Part shown: piece after piece, positions 42,613 to 56,500 of the stretch | Layout of the letters: every line of letters begins with the position of its first letter | Position numbering within the stretch: position 1 is the first letter of the stretch | Source of the DNA: Cyrtodaria siliqua | Lineage: Eukaryota; Mollusca; Bivalvia; Adapedonta; Hiatellidae | Direction of reading: 5' to 3' | Length of the DNA stretch: 64,000 nucleotides | NCBI GenBank assembly: GCA_037043455.1 | Contig: JAWPHD010010247.1 | Location: 31,663 to 95,662, forward strand | The notes under the pieces: model-generated | What the model saw: only the letters and a program-made list of their open reading frames with translations | Databases searched by the model: none | Told to the model about the DNA's origin: nothing | Position numbers and translations under genes: made by a program

Positions 42613-44533
42613 ACAACCCACTCCTGCCTCTCACCCCAAACTTAGATCATATAATAGGTGTGTAAATTATCAGAAGTACTGACTAGATTGGCAAATGACC
42701 TTGATCCTTGATATTTACAAGACATTTTGATGATACATATTTATGTTAAGCTGTGTCTCAGTAACAACATGTACTAGAAAACCCAAACTTAGATCATAGG
42801 TGTATGTAGGATAGTACTTATCAGAAATACTGACTAGATTGGCAAATGAACTTGACCTCGATTTTAACGGGACATTTTGATGATACATTTTTACGTTTAA
42901 AGCTGTGTCTCAGTAACAACATGTACTAGAAAACCCAAACTTAGATCATAGTGTATGTACGATAGTACTTATCAGAAATACTGACTAGATTGGCAAATGA
43001 CCTTGACCTCGATATTACCGGGACATTTTGATGATACATTTTTACGTTAAATTGTGTCTCAGTAACAACATGTACTAGAAAACCTAAACTTAGATCATAG
43101 GTGTATGTACGATAGTACTTATCAGAAATACTGACTAGATTGGCAAATGACCTTGATATTTACAAATACAAAATTAGTACATGATCACAGTTTATCTATA
43201 GGTTTAGTATCGGAAAAGCAACATGCATAAGTGGCTTGCATTCAATTTATTTTTTAAGATGTTAAGTTTAAAAAATCTAAGTGACAATAATGAATCAATT
43301 AGATAACACTCAGTTCTCTTTTTATACTTTAATCCAGCGTTTCAGTGGGATTTACCAACCTTTTCCAAGGTTACCCAACATTTACACATGGCAGCTTTGT
43401 AGAGGCTAGGTTATACATGGTTATTGTGTAACATTGAAAAAGGTCGGTGAGTCCTGCTGAAATGTTGGATTAAAGTGTAAAACGAGAACTGGTCTGCATT
43501 TTAAGGTGAACATGGAATTTTGTTCTATTTCCCTCAATTTCTATGCAGAAGGTCTACCAGGTGATTTACTCAAGCATGAGTTGTACATATTTAGATATCT
43601 TACATTTGTGTCAAAATGCAGTGCAGACGAGATGTTTAAAGGGGTTGATGCACTATTTCAACCAAGATTTATTTAAAAGAGCTCTAAAAAAACTTGAAAA
43701 AGCTTAAAGAATTATCAAAATACCATGAAAACTAAAGGAGATACGACCTATAGATACGACCTATTGAACATTTGTAAAGAAACGTCAATACAGGCAGCCA
43801 TCTTGGAATGATGACATCATCGTGCCTTTTTACCATATATGGCATATTGTCAAAATATATCACGGCAAATGAAAAATAAGCATACAATGCATACATTTTA
43901 TGTTTGTATATTTCTTTTTCATCAGTTTGCAGTGATTCTTTCTTTGATTTAAAAGATATTTTGACAATATGCCATAATATGGTAATTTGGCGCGATGACG
44001 TTATCGTTCCAAGATGGCCACCTCCATTGATGTTTCTTTGCACATTTTCAATAGGTCATAATTATCTCCTTTATTTTTTATGGAATTTGATAACAATTTC
44101 AGCTTTTTTCTAAGTTTTACAGAGCCCTTTAAAATAAATTGTGTTTGAAAATAGTGCATCTGCCACTTTAATTTTGAAGAATTCTTCTTTATGAGCTCGA
44201 CCTAATATCAGCTGATAGCTTACATCTACATAGAGACATTTTCTATATCAGTGTATCATTATCACACCTACCTTATGTAGTGCCAGTAATTTACCCATTT
44301 CAATATTCATTTCTGCAGGCACAGGAGCTACAGGAGATAATTGTGAAATAATAAGTATGACGTGTGATACATCAGATGTCAGCCCAACGTGTAAAAATGG
44401 CGGACATTGTATAAACAAACCAGGAAGTTTTGACTGTCTCTGTTCCGGTGGATTTTCAGGAAGCCAGTAAGTAAATGGCCATTTTTGCAATAAGATTCTT
44501 AAATGACAAAAGTATAGTTGTAATTACAGCAGT

Positions 44534-44589
<56 letters not shown>

Positions 44590-47500
44590 CAGCAGCAGCA
44601 GTAGCAGCACTAACAGCAACAGCAGCAGCAACGTCCATGCTATTAAATTGTTTGTAAGCACTGAGATATGGAACTGTTACATCCCAAAACTAAACCCACG
44701 TCATGTTATGGACTGGCTTAGCAGACACTTTCCCTTTAGCCTCACCAGCTGTCAGATGGGGGACATAAATCAGGCAGGTCCGTGTATCTCACCTGTCATA
44801 TGGGGGACGTAAACCAGGCAGGTCCGTTTATCTCACCTGTCAGATGGGGGACGTAAACCAGGCAGGTCTGTGTATCTCACCTGTCAGATGGGGGACGTAA
44901 ACCAGGCAGGTCCGTGTATCTCACCTGTCAGATGGGGGATGTAAACCAGGCAGGTCCGTTTATCTCACCTGTCAGATGGGGGACGTAAACCAGGCAGGTC
45001 TGTGTATCTCACCTGTCAGATGGGGGACGTAAACCAGGCAGGTCCATGTATCTCACCTGTCTGATGGGGGACGTAAACCAGGCAGGTCCGTGTATCTCAC
45101 CTGTCAGATGGGGGACGTAAACCAGGCAGGTCCGTGTATCTCGCCTGTCAGATGGGGGATGTAAACCAGGCAGGTCCATGTATCTCACCTGTCAGATGGG
45201 GGACGTAAACCAGGCAGGTCCATGTATCAGAGTCTATCCTCCGAGAATGTTAAAGAACCATAGGAATCTATTCGATAGTAAGAGTAGGAGAGGTTCCCTG
45301 ATTCCTATGTATCCTTCCCCTCTCTCTGGGGAAGCTCTCAATACTGATCTATAGTGTTAAGAAGTGGTTAAATGTCCATAAATCATATATACTGCCCCCA
45401 TGTCAGTGTCATTTAACACTCCCATGGTATGATAATATTTTCAATATATTTGAAATGCGTTTATAATCCAATTGTTATGTTTCTACAAAGCTGCCCATTA
45501 CGTGGTCCCGCCTTAATTCCATTAAGCGATGGGAAAGCTTATATTAGCAGGATTTTATAACAGATATTTCGCCAATAAAACACGTTTAAAAACATTGTTT
45601 TACTGAGAGAATGCGATAACCTGCTTAAAATTACCTATTAAATGTTTAAATTTTACAATATGCAAACCTTTTAAGCCAAAATTAAGGTTTTATTTCATAC
45701 GCCAACCAACCCCGTCTTCGCTTCTTTGAGAAGGAGTTGGATGGGGTATGAAAGTTAATACTCTGACCACGTAATGCATGGGCATTGCTTTAATGTTGCT
45801 TTTTAGATGAGAGGCTGTTTATTAGATGGCGAGTTGTCTGTTATCTTTTGCTTCAAAAAACATGTCTGAAACTATTGGGTAGAAATTTACTAAACTTCAC
45901 AGGAAGAATCTTTGCATATTTTTCTCTGAGATTTATACGAATCATCCTGATCCATCAACAGATATGGCCACCATTATATAAAATAGAAAACTCTTTAAAC
46001 AACTTCTCATGAACTGCTGGTTTGAAATCTTTAAATGATTTCTTCTCATGAACCAATGAAAAATTCTGTTGAAACTTCTCCAAAAGCATTGTCTCATATC
46101 CCTTTCTCAGATTTATACAAAATCTCAACAGATATGGCTGCCGTTGCTTAAAATATGAAAACCTTTAAACAACTTTTTCTTAAGAATTAACCAATGACCC
46201 ATTACAAACTTGATCGAAAGAATTCTTATCCCTTTCTCGGATTTATATAAGGTTTTCATACCCGTCAACAAATATGGCCACCGTGACTAAAAATATATAT
46301 TTTTTAAAGACTTCTTTTCATGAAGCAATGGCCCACTTGTTTAGTTATTTTATTTTATGGAGTTATCATGTTCATAGAAAAATGTGTGGTTAAAATAGAT
46401 GCCATGTTGTACAAGAAATGCAGAGTTGTGGCCCTTGAAATACTTAAAAATGCTAATATTTACTTTAACACTCTCGCTTCCCCAATTTTGAACTTGTTCA
46501 AGATGTATCATGATCAAATCATATCCCTCACTACCCCTGTCACTTGTTATAAAAACCATGTTAGCCAGGAAAGCGTCCTCAGGTCTAAGAGGGTCTCTTG
46601 TTTTTTGTTCCCTTTTTTGTTGAGTGCCTCATTAAATAAAAAGTATTAGTTGTAGTACTAGTTTGTAGAATACAATTACTTAGGTTTTACTAAATATGCT
46701 TACTAGATAAAGACAATTATTAGTTGTAGTGGTAATATCATAATCGGCCTAATCATACCCCCGCTTGCACAAAGTGAAGGTGGGGTTATATACGACTCAC
46801 CCTGTCCATAACGTTCCATCGCTTTACGCATTTTTGTCACATCGCATCCCATCCCTTTGCATCGCAACACATTTTTGTGTCACCTGCATAGCATGGCACA
46901 CACTTAGGGACTTTGTCCATCCTCTGTCATTGTCGTCATCCGTTGTCCGTCACATTTTAAGCTGCAACCTAACCTTGGCCATAAATTTAAATGTATGTGA
47001 CAGATGTTCATGAAACTTCACACATATCTTCATCTTAACCTAAGAAATGCTGCTACACATGTCCAATAACTCCGACTTTCATTTTGACAGAGTTATGCAC
47101 CCTTTCTTAAAATTGTAACTTGTAACCTGACCAGGTTCATAACTTTCCATAACTTAAGAAGTATTTGACCTATATTCATGAAACTTCACACACTTATTCA
47201 TCTTACCAAACACAATGTTTTTACCCGTGACCAATAACTCTGAATTTCATTTCAGCAGAGTTATGCACCTTTTCATAAAACTTTAACCTGCAACCTAACC
47301 AAGCTCATAACTGGCCATAACTTGAAAAGTATGTGACCTATGTTTATGAAACTTCACACACTTATTCATCTTAATTGAAGGAATGTATTACAAATGTCCA
47401 ATAACTCTGACTTTCATTTCAGCAGAGTTACTCCCCTTTTCATACAACTTTAACCTGCAACCTAACCATGCTCATAACTGGCCATAACTTGAAAAGTATA

Positions 47501-50500
47501 TGTTCATGAGACTTCACACACATATTCGTCTGAACTAAAGGAATGCTGTTACACATGTCCAATAGCTCTGACTTTCATTTTGGCAGAGTTATGCCCCCTT
47601 TCATAAAACTTTAACCAGCAACCTAACATTGAATTGAATTGAATTGGATTTTATAGTTGCACCAACAGCTCAAGGTCATATAGCAACTTTACAGCTTACA
47701 CTGGTGGAGGAAGACCCCAGGTGCCCCTCCGGGCAATTTTCGTGCACAGGCGGGCACCTGGGTAGAACCACCGACGTTCCACAAGCCAGCTGGATAGCTT
47801 CCTCACATAAAGATTCCTAGGCCCCTGAGGGATCGAACCTACAGCGGTGAGGGGCAAGTGATTGCAAGTCAGAGACTCTAACCACTGGGCCACGGACGCC
47901 CCCGCAACCTAACATAGCTCATAACTTGGCAAAATATTGACCTATGGTCGTACAACTTTATAAAGTTCTTCCTTATCAATTGTACAATGCAGATTTATGC
48001 CCCTTTTCATAAACTTTAACACTTAAAAAAAAAGCTCCAATTGCACCCCGTGTCTTCAAACTTTATAGTTGGAGTGTACTTGGTGAAATAAGCACACAGC
48101 AGGCTACACAAGTGTTCCATTGAACACCCTTCTAGTTATTACTTGCATTCCTCAAATATGTCATGGTAACAATTCATGTTTTGAGTATGTCATGATATTG
48201 ATTTATGTTTTGAGTATGTCATGGTAACAATTTATGTTTTGAGTATGTCAAGGTAACAATTTATGTTTTAAGTATGCCATGGTAACAAATTTATGTTTTG
48301 AGTATGTCATGGTAACAATTTATGTGTTAAGTATGTCATGGTAACAAATTTATGTTTTGAGTATGTCATGGTTACAATTTATGTTTTAAGTATGCCATGG
48401 TAACAAATTTATGTTTTGAGTATGTCATGGTAACAATTTATGTGTTAAGTATGTCATGGTAACAAATTTATGTTTTGAGTATGTCATGGTAACAATTTAT
48501 GTTTTGAGTATGTCATGGTAACAATTTATGTGTTAAGTATGTCATGGTAACAAATTTATGTTTTGAGTATGTCATGGTAACAATTTATGTTTTGAGTATG
48601 TCATGGTAACAATTTATGTTTTGAGTGTGTCATTATAACAGTTTATGTTTTGAGTATTTTATGTTAACCATTTATGTTTTCAGTATGTCATGTTAACAGT
48701 TTATGTTTTGATTATGTCATGTTAACAATTTATTTTTTGATTATTATGTCATGTTTACATTTTGTGTTTTGATTATTATGTCATGTTTACATTTTGTGTT
48801 TTGATTATGACAATATGACAGATCCTTGGGGCCAACGTAAGTCCTCATGTGTTAATGTCTCTTTTCTAGATTGCATGATTTTTCTTTATTTTATTTGTAT
48901 CGAGATGAACATTACAAATATTTGCTTTGTTAAATTCTTATAAAGTATTCTATTGTTTAGGATGCATGCTTTCAGTCAAAGGTTTATCAGTATTTACATA
49001 AACAATTTTGACATAACTTTCATCAATTATATATCATTGAAACTGTTGTTTATTTTAAATTTTTAACTGATTTTAAAAGGTAAGGTATGTTTATTTACAA
49101 TTTAAAATGCCTGTTTCACGGAAAGTACTGTACAACTTAGGCACAAACAAGCATCCCAAACAATATGTTAAAAATATCATAAATGCTTTTGAGAATCATA
49201 GATTGTTTTCTTCTTGTTTTTGTGTCGCCTTTTCAAAGAAAAATGCGATACATAGGGGATCACTTTGTCGTCCGTCTGTCAGTCCGTCACAAAAACTTAA
49301 CATTGGCTATAACTTTCTCATTACTTATATCGATATGTCTTCATCAAATTTTCAATATATACTTTTGACATGACCATACTAAAATATAAAGGTCAAGATC
49401 ACACTGAAGGTCTTTATATGGGTTAAATACTCATTTTTTTCTTCACGAAAACTTAATGCTGGTTATAACGTTCTCATTTCTTGATATTTCTTCATCAAAC
49501 TTTCAATATATACTCCACGTGACAACATCGACATGACCATACTAAAATATACAGGTCAAGGTCACATTGAAGGTCATTATATGGGTTAAATACTCTTTTT
49601 TTTCTTCACGGAAACTTAGCGTTGGTTATAACTTTCTCATTTAGTGACATTTCTTCATCAAACTTTCAATATATACTCATGATGACAACACCGACATGAC
49701 CATACTAAAATATAAAGGTCAAGGTCAAACTGAAGGTCATTATAAGGGTTAAATACTCGATTTTTTTCTTCACGAAAACATAATGTTGGTTATAACGTTC
49801 TCATTTCTTGATATTTCTTCATCAAACTTTTAATATATACTCATCATGACAACATCGACATGACCATACTAAAATATAAAGGTCAAGATCACACTAAAGG
49901 TCATTATATGGGTTAAATAATCCTTCTTTTTTTTTTCAAGAAAACTTAACGTTGGCTATAACTCTCTCAATTCTTTTTATTTCTTCATCAATCTTTCAGT
50001 ATATATTTGTGATGACAACATCGACATGGCCATACTAAATTATAAAGGTCAAGGGCACACTGAAGGTCATTGTATGGGTTAAATACTCAGTTTTTTCTTC
50101 ATGAAAACTTAGTCAGGCCAGTTTGTCAAGGTCATTTATCTGGGTCCAAAAAAAACTTGTTATAATACTGACAAAGCGCTGACAGGCGACACACGTGTTC
50201 CGCGGAACACCCATCTAGTTTATTAAGGAACAGTTTTATTTATAAAAAAATGGGAGCATTATGACTAAACCTTTTTTGCTTCAAATACACTTATCTTGTT
50301 TTAAGCAGAACTACACAATACTTACTAAGTTGAAAAATTAAAGTTCTATTCAAACAAATGAGTTAATGGTGTCACTGATTTGAAGCCTTGTTTATGTTAA
50401 GGCAATGCATATGACAGATTGACTTTGAAGTATGACAATCATGATTCATGAGTTTATAAGTACATGTTATATAACAATGAATGATTTTTAAGTGCACTAA

Positions 50501-53500
50501 TAAGAACTTATAGGTTTATAATTACAACAACAAAAATATTATATAGACTTGTTAGTACAATAAATATGACTACTATTTTTAAGTAGTACATTAATTATAA
50601 TAGATTTGTAAATACAATAATTGGGATATTATCGTGTAAGTAAAATGAGTCTTATTTTGAAACATGTAAATCAAATATGTATTAGTTAACTTTCAAGTAC
50701 AAACATTTTGACAATAAGTACAATAATTATGACAGACTTGTAAGTACAATAATTATGACATTTAGACTTGAAAGAACAATAATTATGACAGGTAGACTTG
50801 TAAGAACAATAATTATGACAGGTAGACTTGTAAGAACAATAATTATGACAGACTTGAAAGAACAATAATTATGACAGGTAGACTTGTAAGAACAATACTT
50901 GTGACAGATAGACTTGTAAGTACAGTGTACAATAATTATGACAGATATAATTGTAAGTACAATAATTATGACAGGTATACTTGTAAGTACAATAATTATG
51001 ACAGATAGACTTGTAAGTACAATACTTATGACAGAAATACATGTAAGTACAATCATTGTGACATAGACTTGTAAGTACAATAATTATGATAGAATTTTAA
51101 GTACAATAATTATGACAGATAGACTTGTAAGTACAATAATTATGACAGATAGACTTGTATGTACAATAATTATGACAGACTTGTAAGTAAAATAATTATG
51201 ACTGATATACCTTAAAGCACAATGATTATGACAGGTAGACTTGTAAGAACAGATAGACTTGTAAGTACAATAATTATGACAGATAGACTTGTAAGTACAA
51301 AAATTATGATAGATATACATGTAAGTACAATAATTATGACGGATAGATTTGTAAGCACAATAATTATGACTGATTGACTTGTTAGTACAACAATTATGAT
51401 TGATATACATTAAAGTACAATAATTATGACAGGTAGATGTGTAAGTACAATAATTATGACAGATAGACTTGTAAGTACAACAATTGTAACAGATATACTT
51501 GTAAGTACAATAATTATGACTGATAGATTTGTAAGTACAGTAATTATGACTGATAGAAAGTACAATAATTACGACAGATATACATGTAAGTACAATAATT
51601 ATGATGGATAGTCTTGTAAGTACAATAATTATGACTGATAGACTTGTAAGTACAATAATTATGACTGATAGAAAGTACAACACTTATGACTGATAGACTT
51701 GTAAGTACAATACGTATGACTGATAGACTTGTAAGTACAATAATTATGACTGATAGAAAGTACAATTATTATGACTGATAGACTTGTAAGTACAATAAGT
51801 ATGACTGATATGCTTGTAAGTACAATAATTATGACTGATAGAAAGTACAATTATTATGACTGATAGACTTGTAAGTACAATAAGTATGACTGATAGACTT
51901 GTAAGTACAATAAGTATGACTGATAGACTTGTTAGTACAATAAGTATGACTGATAGACTTGTTAGTACAATTATTATGACTGATAGAAAGTACAATTATT
52001 ATGACTGATAGACTTGTAAGTACAATAAGTATGACTGATAGACTTGTAAGTACAATAAGTATGACTGATAGACGTGTTAGTACAATAAGTATGACTGATA
52101 TGCTTGTAAGTACAATAATTATGACTGATAGAAAGTACAATTATTATGACTGATAGACTTGTAAGTACAATAAGTATGACTGATAGACTTGTAAGTACAA
52201 TAAGTATGACTGATAGACTTGTTAGTACAATAAGTATGACTGATAGACTTGTTAGTACAATAATTATGACTGATAGACTTGTAAGTACAATAATTATGAC
52301 TGATAGACTTGTAAGTACAATTATTATGACTGATAGGCTTGTAAGCTCAACGTATGACTGATAGACAAGTTATTACAATAATTATTTAATGAGGTGTTGT
52401 TTAAAACTGCTGCTATTTGTAAATGTCTTTATTGTAGAGAGCATGATTTTACTAACAGCTTCCTAATATAATGTTTAAGGCCATCTGAGATGTGTGATTG
52501 ATTCTCATTGTAAACCAACCATCTTTGAATAATATTATTTGCTAAAATTAAAATTAAAGAAACTTTTTGAAGAATGGTCTTTGGTTTAACCTGTAGACGA
52601 ATGGTCTTTGATTTAGTACTATCAACAAATATTATATTTTTTTATCTATAGCAGCACAATAAAAATGTTAGCAAATGAACATTTAGGTGACAGTCAATTT
52701 TGGGTGACAGTCAGTTTCTCCTTTTAAAATGTTATTTTTCAATAAGTGAAGTTATCTTTCCTAATTTTAGCATACGTACTCAGTTACAATAGTATTTTTA
52801 CTGGCCTTAGTTCCGATTATATCAGTTCTCACTTTTTCACCTCCGATAAGCTGTAATATGAGCGGGGTTTTACCAGTTACATGTTATTATATAACCTATA
52901 AATAGACGGTTTTCATTGGCTAAAAAGTAATTTTTTAGAAAAAATATCTAGCGATATTGACCTGTTTTTTTCTGATATTGACCAGTTTTATAAAACTGTC
53001 CCGAGATGTGATATTATTGAAAAAATCTATTGTTTAATTGTTATAAACTGTCAAATTCAAATTGAGGGTTATATAATAAAACAGTTATGGACTTTTCAGC
53101 TGTTATACATGATGTTGATATGTACCAAAAAATCATTATTGACCTCGGCTATCGCCTCGGTCAATAATGATTTTTTTGGTGCATATCACATCATGTATAA
53201 CAGCTGAATAGTCCATAATTGTATAGTATTGACCAGTTACATGGTATTGACCAGTTTCATGGTATTGACCAGTTACATGGTATTGACCAGTGTTACATGG
53301 TATTGACCATTTACATTGTATGGTATTGACCAGTTACATGGTATTGACCAGTTACATGGTATTGCTGTCAGAGTAGTTCATTTTGATTCCAAATTCGACA
53401 TTTTAAGTGAGAGTGCCTCTCTGACACAAGGCATGAGCAATTTAATTATACTCTGACCGTTTCATATCAGTGTATTTTGCTGACTTGTGGAACGTCGGAG

Positions 53501-56500
53501 GTTCTACCCAGGTGCCCGCCTGTGCATGAAAATTGCACCATGCCCCATATTCTCGAAACTTGCTCAGCCAGAATCCCATGCTCAAGCACAAAACTCAAAT
53601 ATTTCTATTAGCTGTATATATAACATTTATGCAATGCATGTTTTCCATTGCGAAACTTTCAGGACAGTTGTAATATTTGCCTATCTTTATTTCTGCAAAA
53701 TTTCAAATAATAGCGTGACCAGTATTAGTAAGCTTTTCATAATGTTACATAGCTGAGTTTGAGATTTCGACTCAAAAGTTTCGAGAACACGGGACCTGGG
53801 GTCTTCCTCCCAGTGGAAGCTGAAATGTCGCCATATGACCTTAACTATTGGTGCAACTATAAAATCCAATTCAGTTCCAATTCACTGTGTAAGGTAATCG
53901 ATGGCCCATGAACTGAGCATTTTTTATGGATAGATTAGCCCCCATTGTAGTTTACATTTGGTGAGGAATACCAGTGTGTGCAGTTGGTCATGGATGATAA
54001 CGTGAGTACAACTGATCTCTCTATAACCAGTCATCTCAACCAGAAATAATCCAAAATAATTTGTAATCAGTCAAACCTTAAACTATCATTTTCAGCCCTT
54101 CTAGATGAAGACCAGGAGTGCTTATGGGATGGCATGTCATTCAAGACAGATTGGAAACTGTTTTGTTGTCAGTTATTTTCTATAACCAGTGTCAGATTTA
54201 TATGAAAATTCACATTATCAACTTTCCTTGAAATATCTGATTGGTTTAGAATATTTTGAATGAAGTGTGATTAATGAAAAAAACGTGTTTGAATATTTAA
54301 AAAAAAATTCTACATACTTTCATGAACTGAAATCAAAGAGCAGATTTAATTTGCTCTTTTATGAAAGAGACGTCATTACGTGGTTTCGCCTTAATTCCAT
54401 TAAGTGACGAGAAAGCCTACATTAGCATGATTTTATAACTGATATTTCGACAAAAAAACATGTATAAAAACATTTTTTACTGAAAAAAATGTGATAACCT
54501 GTTTAAAATTACCTATTAAGTGCTTTAATTTTACAACATGCAAACTTTTTAAGCAATAATCAAGGTTGTATTTTATACCCAAGCCAACCCCGTTTTCGCG
54601 TCTTGGAGAAGGGGTTGCATGGGGTATGAAGGTTAATACAGTGGTACCTGCCGTATATGGGCACTGTCCTATCCAAATTCCTGTTTCTACCAATCTTTTC
54701 CTACACTTATTAGTACAGTCCCGTTTTCTTTCTTATATATTTCTATGAAATCCGATAACTGTCTATTCTGAAAACCCATCAAGCAAAACAGTCCCAAAAC
54801 AACATTTTATATACAAAAACCTATACACAATCCAATCTGCCTATCTTTGTTGTTTTTAACTTACCAAACTATAATTAACAGAATGGTCACTTTAGTCACA
54901 AAAGTTGTGATAATGAGTGACCCCACGGTTTTCCCCATGCTGTTACACTGTATTGTTAATGTGTTTGACAACAAAAGATGTGAACGTATTTTGTGCAATA
55001 CGTGTTCTTGTTACAAACAAACTTATGACTTGTCTGTGAAAATGGCAACTCCTGTCAAAAAATACTACGCATGTGTAAAATAAATGAAAACACCGTTCAC
55101 TGTAAACATCAAATGTGTTGTGTTTATTACTGAAAACTTCACTTTCCATCCTAAGATAAGGTTTATCGCTTTACTGTTTTAGATTTTAGGGTGTGTTTAT
55201 AAAATATAAAATAAACTATGCAGTTAACTAACAGAAACAGAATGGCATGAATACAAATGAAAAGCAATTACAAATATTAGTGATGCAAGAACGTTAGATG
55301 GTGATGTGGATTGAGGCAATGTTCGTCTTCTCTCATAAATGAAAATTTTGATTGAATATTTAATCCGACTATCTGTCAATATCGGCCAATTTTGTTGGAC
55401 CCGAGGATGATCGGATTCGGCAGGTATCACTGTACTCGGACCACGTAATGTGGACATTGTTTGTAGATCTCCTGCTCAAGGTGATCTATTGGGATCACTC
55501 TTCATCCGTCGTCGTCCATCTGTCGTCCATCCATCGTTAACTTTTGCTTCAAACGACTTCTCCTCAGAAACAGCTTTGCCAATTTTGACCAAACTTCACA
55601 TGGATGATCCTTAGATGAATGCTTTTTTAATTTGTTAAAATTAGGGCCTCGCGACATCCAAGATGGCCGCCGTTACCATAAAAGGTTGAAACCTTAAAAA
55701 TCTTCTTCTCAAGAACCACTAGACAGTTTTTCTTTTAAAATAATCGCCAAGGCCTAGACTATCAAGTTTGTTCAAATGAAGTCCTCGGGGTCAGAAATGG
55801 CCATAAAAGTTTGTATATGGAGATTTTGCATGTTTTGCATAGACTTGTATAGGAAAAAACTTTAAAAATCTTTTTCTCTGAATCCACAAGGCACAGAGCT
55901 CTCGTATATTACATGTTACTGCAGCTTATGGTCCTCTACAAAGTTTGTTCAAATGGTATGTTGACATCCAGTTGCTTATTATCTTGTATGAGGTTTGGTG
56001 ACAACTAGTTGCTTATTACTTTGTATAACGCATATTGACAACCCCTTGAGGTATGTTGACTAGAGAAATATTGACAACCCATTGGCGTATATTGACTAGA
56101 GAATGTTTGCTTTCTACAGGTGTTTGGACCAGACAAATATCTGTATCACTGAGCCATGTAACAGCATCGGGTCCTCAGGATGTGTGGATATCAGCAAGGG
56201 AGCCAATCTCCGTAGGAAGTGCAATTGTTCTCCTGGGTTTGAGGGTGTCAACTGTGAGATAAATACCGGTGAGTGTGTTTGTTATCTTAAGGTTTGTAAT
56301 TCTTAACACATTAACCCTTTTGCTACCAGTCAAAAGCATTGACTTCACAACCAGGGTAAACCCAGATCAACACATACACTATGTGCAGGCTGATCAGGGT
56401 TTACACTGTTCGCCACTCAGTAAGAATTTTCTATTACACTTTATATATATAAAATATACAAGGAAGGACTGAATTTTAATTTTAGCAGACAACATTTAAA

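Noticed and set aside
44467..44471. Alternative donor 4 bp downstream at exon 18
   Set aside because: Using the GT at 44471 would retain an in-frame TAA and break the phase with exon 19.
44456..44657. Polyalanine frames on both strands
   Set aside because: Simple translation of the CAG repeat just after the exon 18 donor.
46320..46649. 109-codon frame at 46320 as a gene
   Set aside because: It lies in Helitron-like core and tail sequence, has no recognisable domain and overlaps an open frame on the other strand.
51084..51683. Minus-strand 199-codon frame in the 30-bp array
   Set aside because: Open only because the unit length is a multiple of three; the peptide is a simple repeat.
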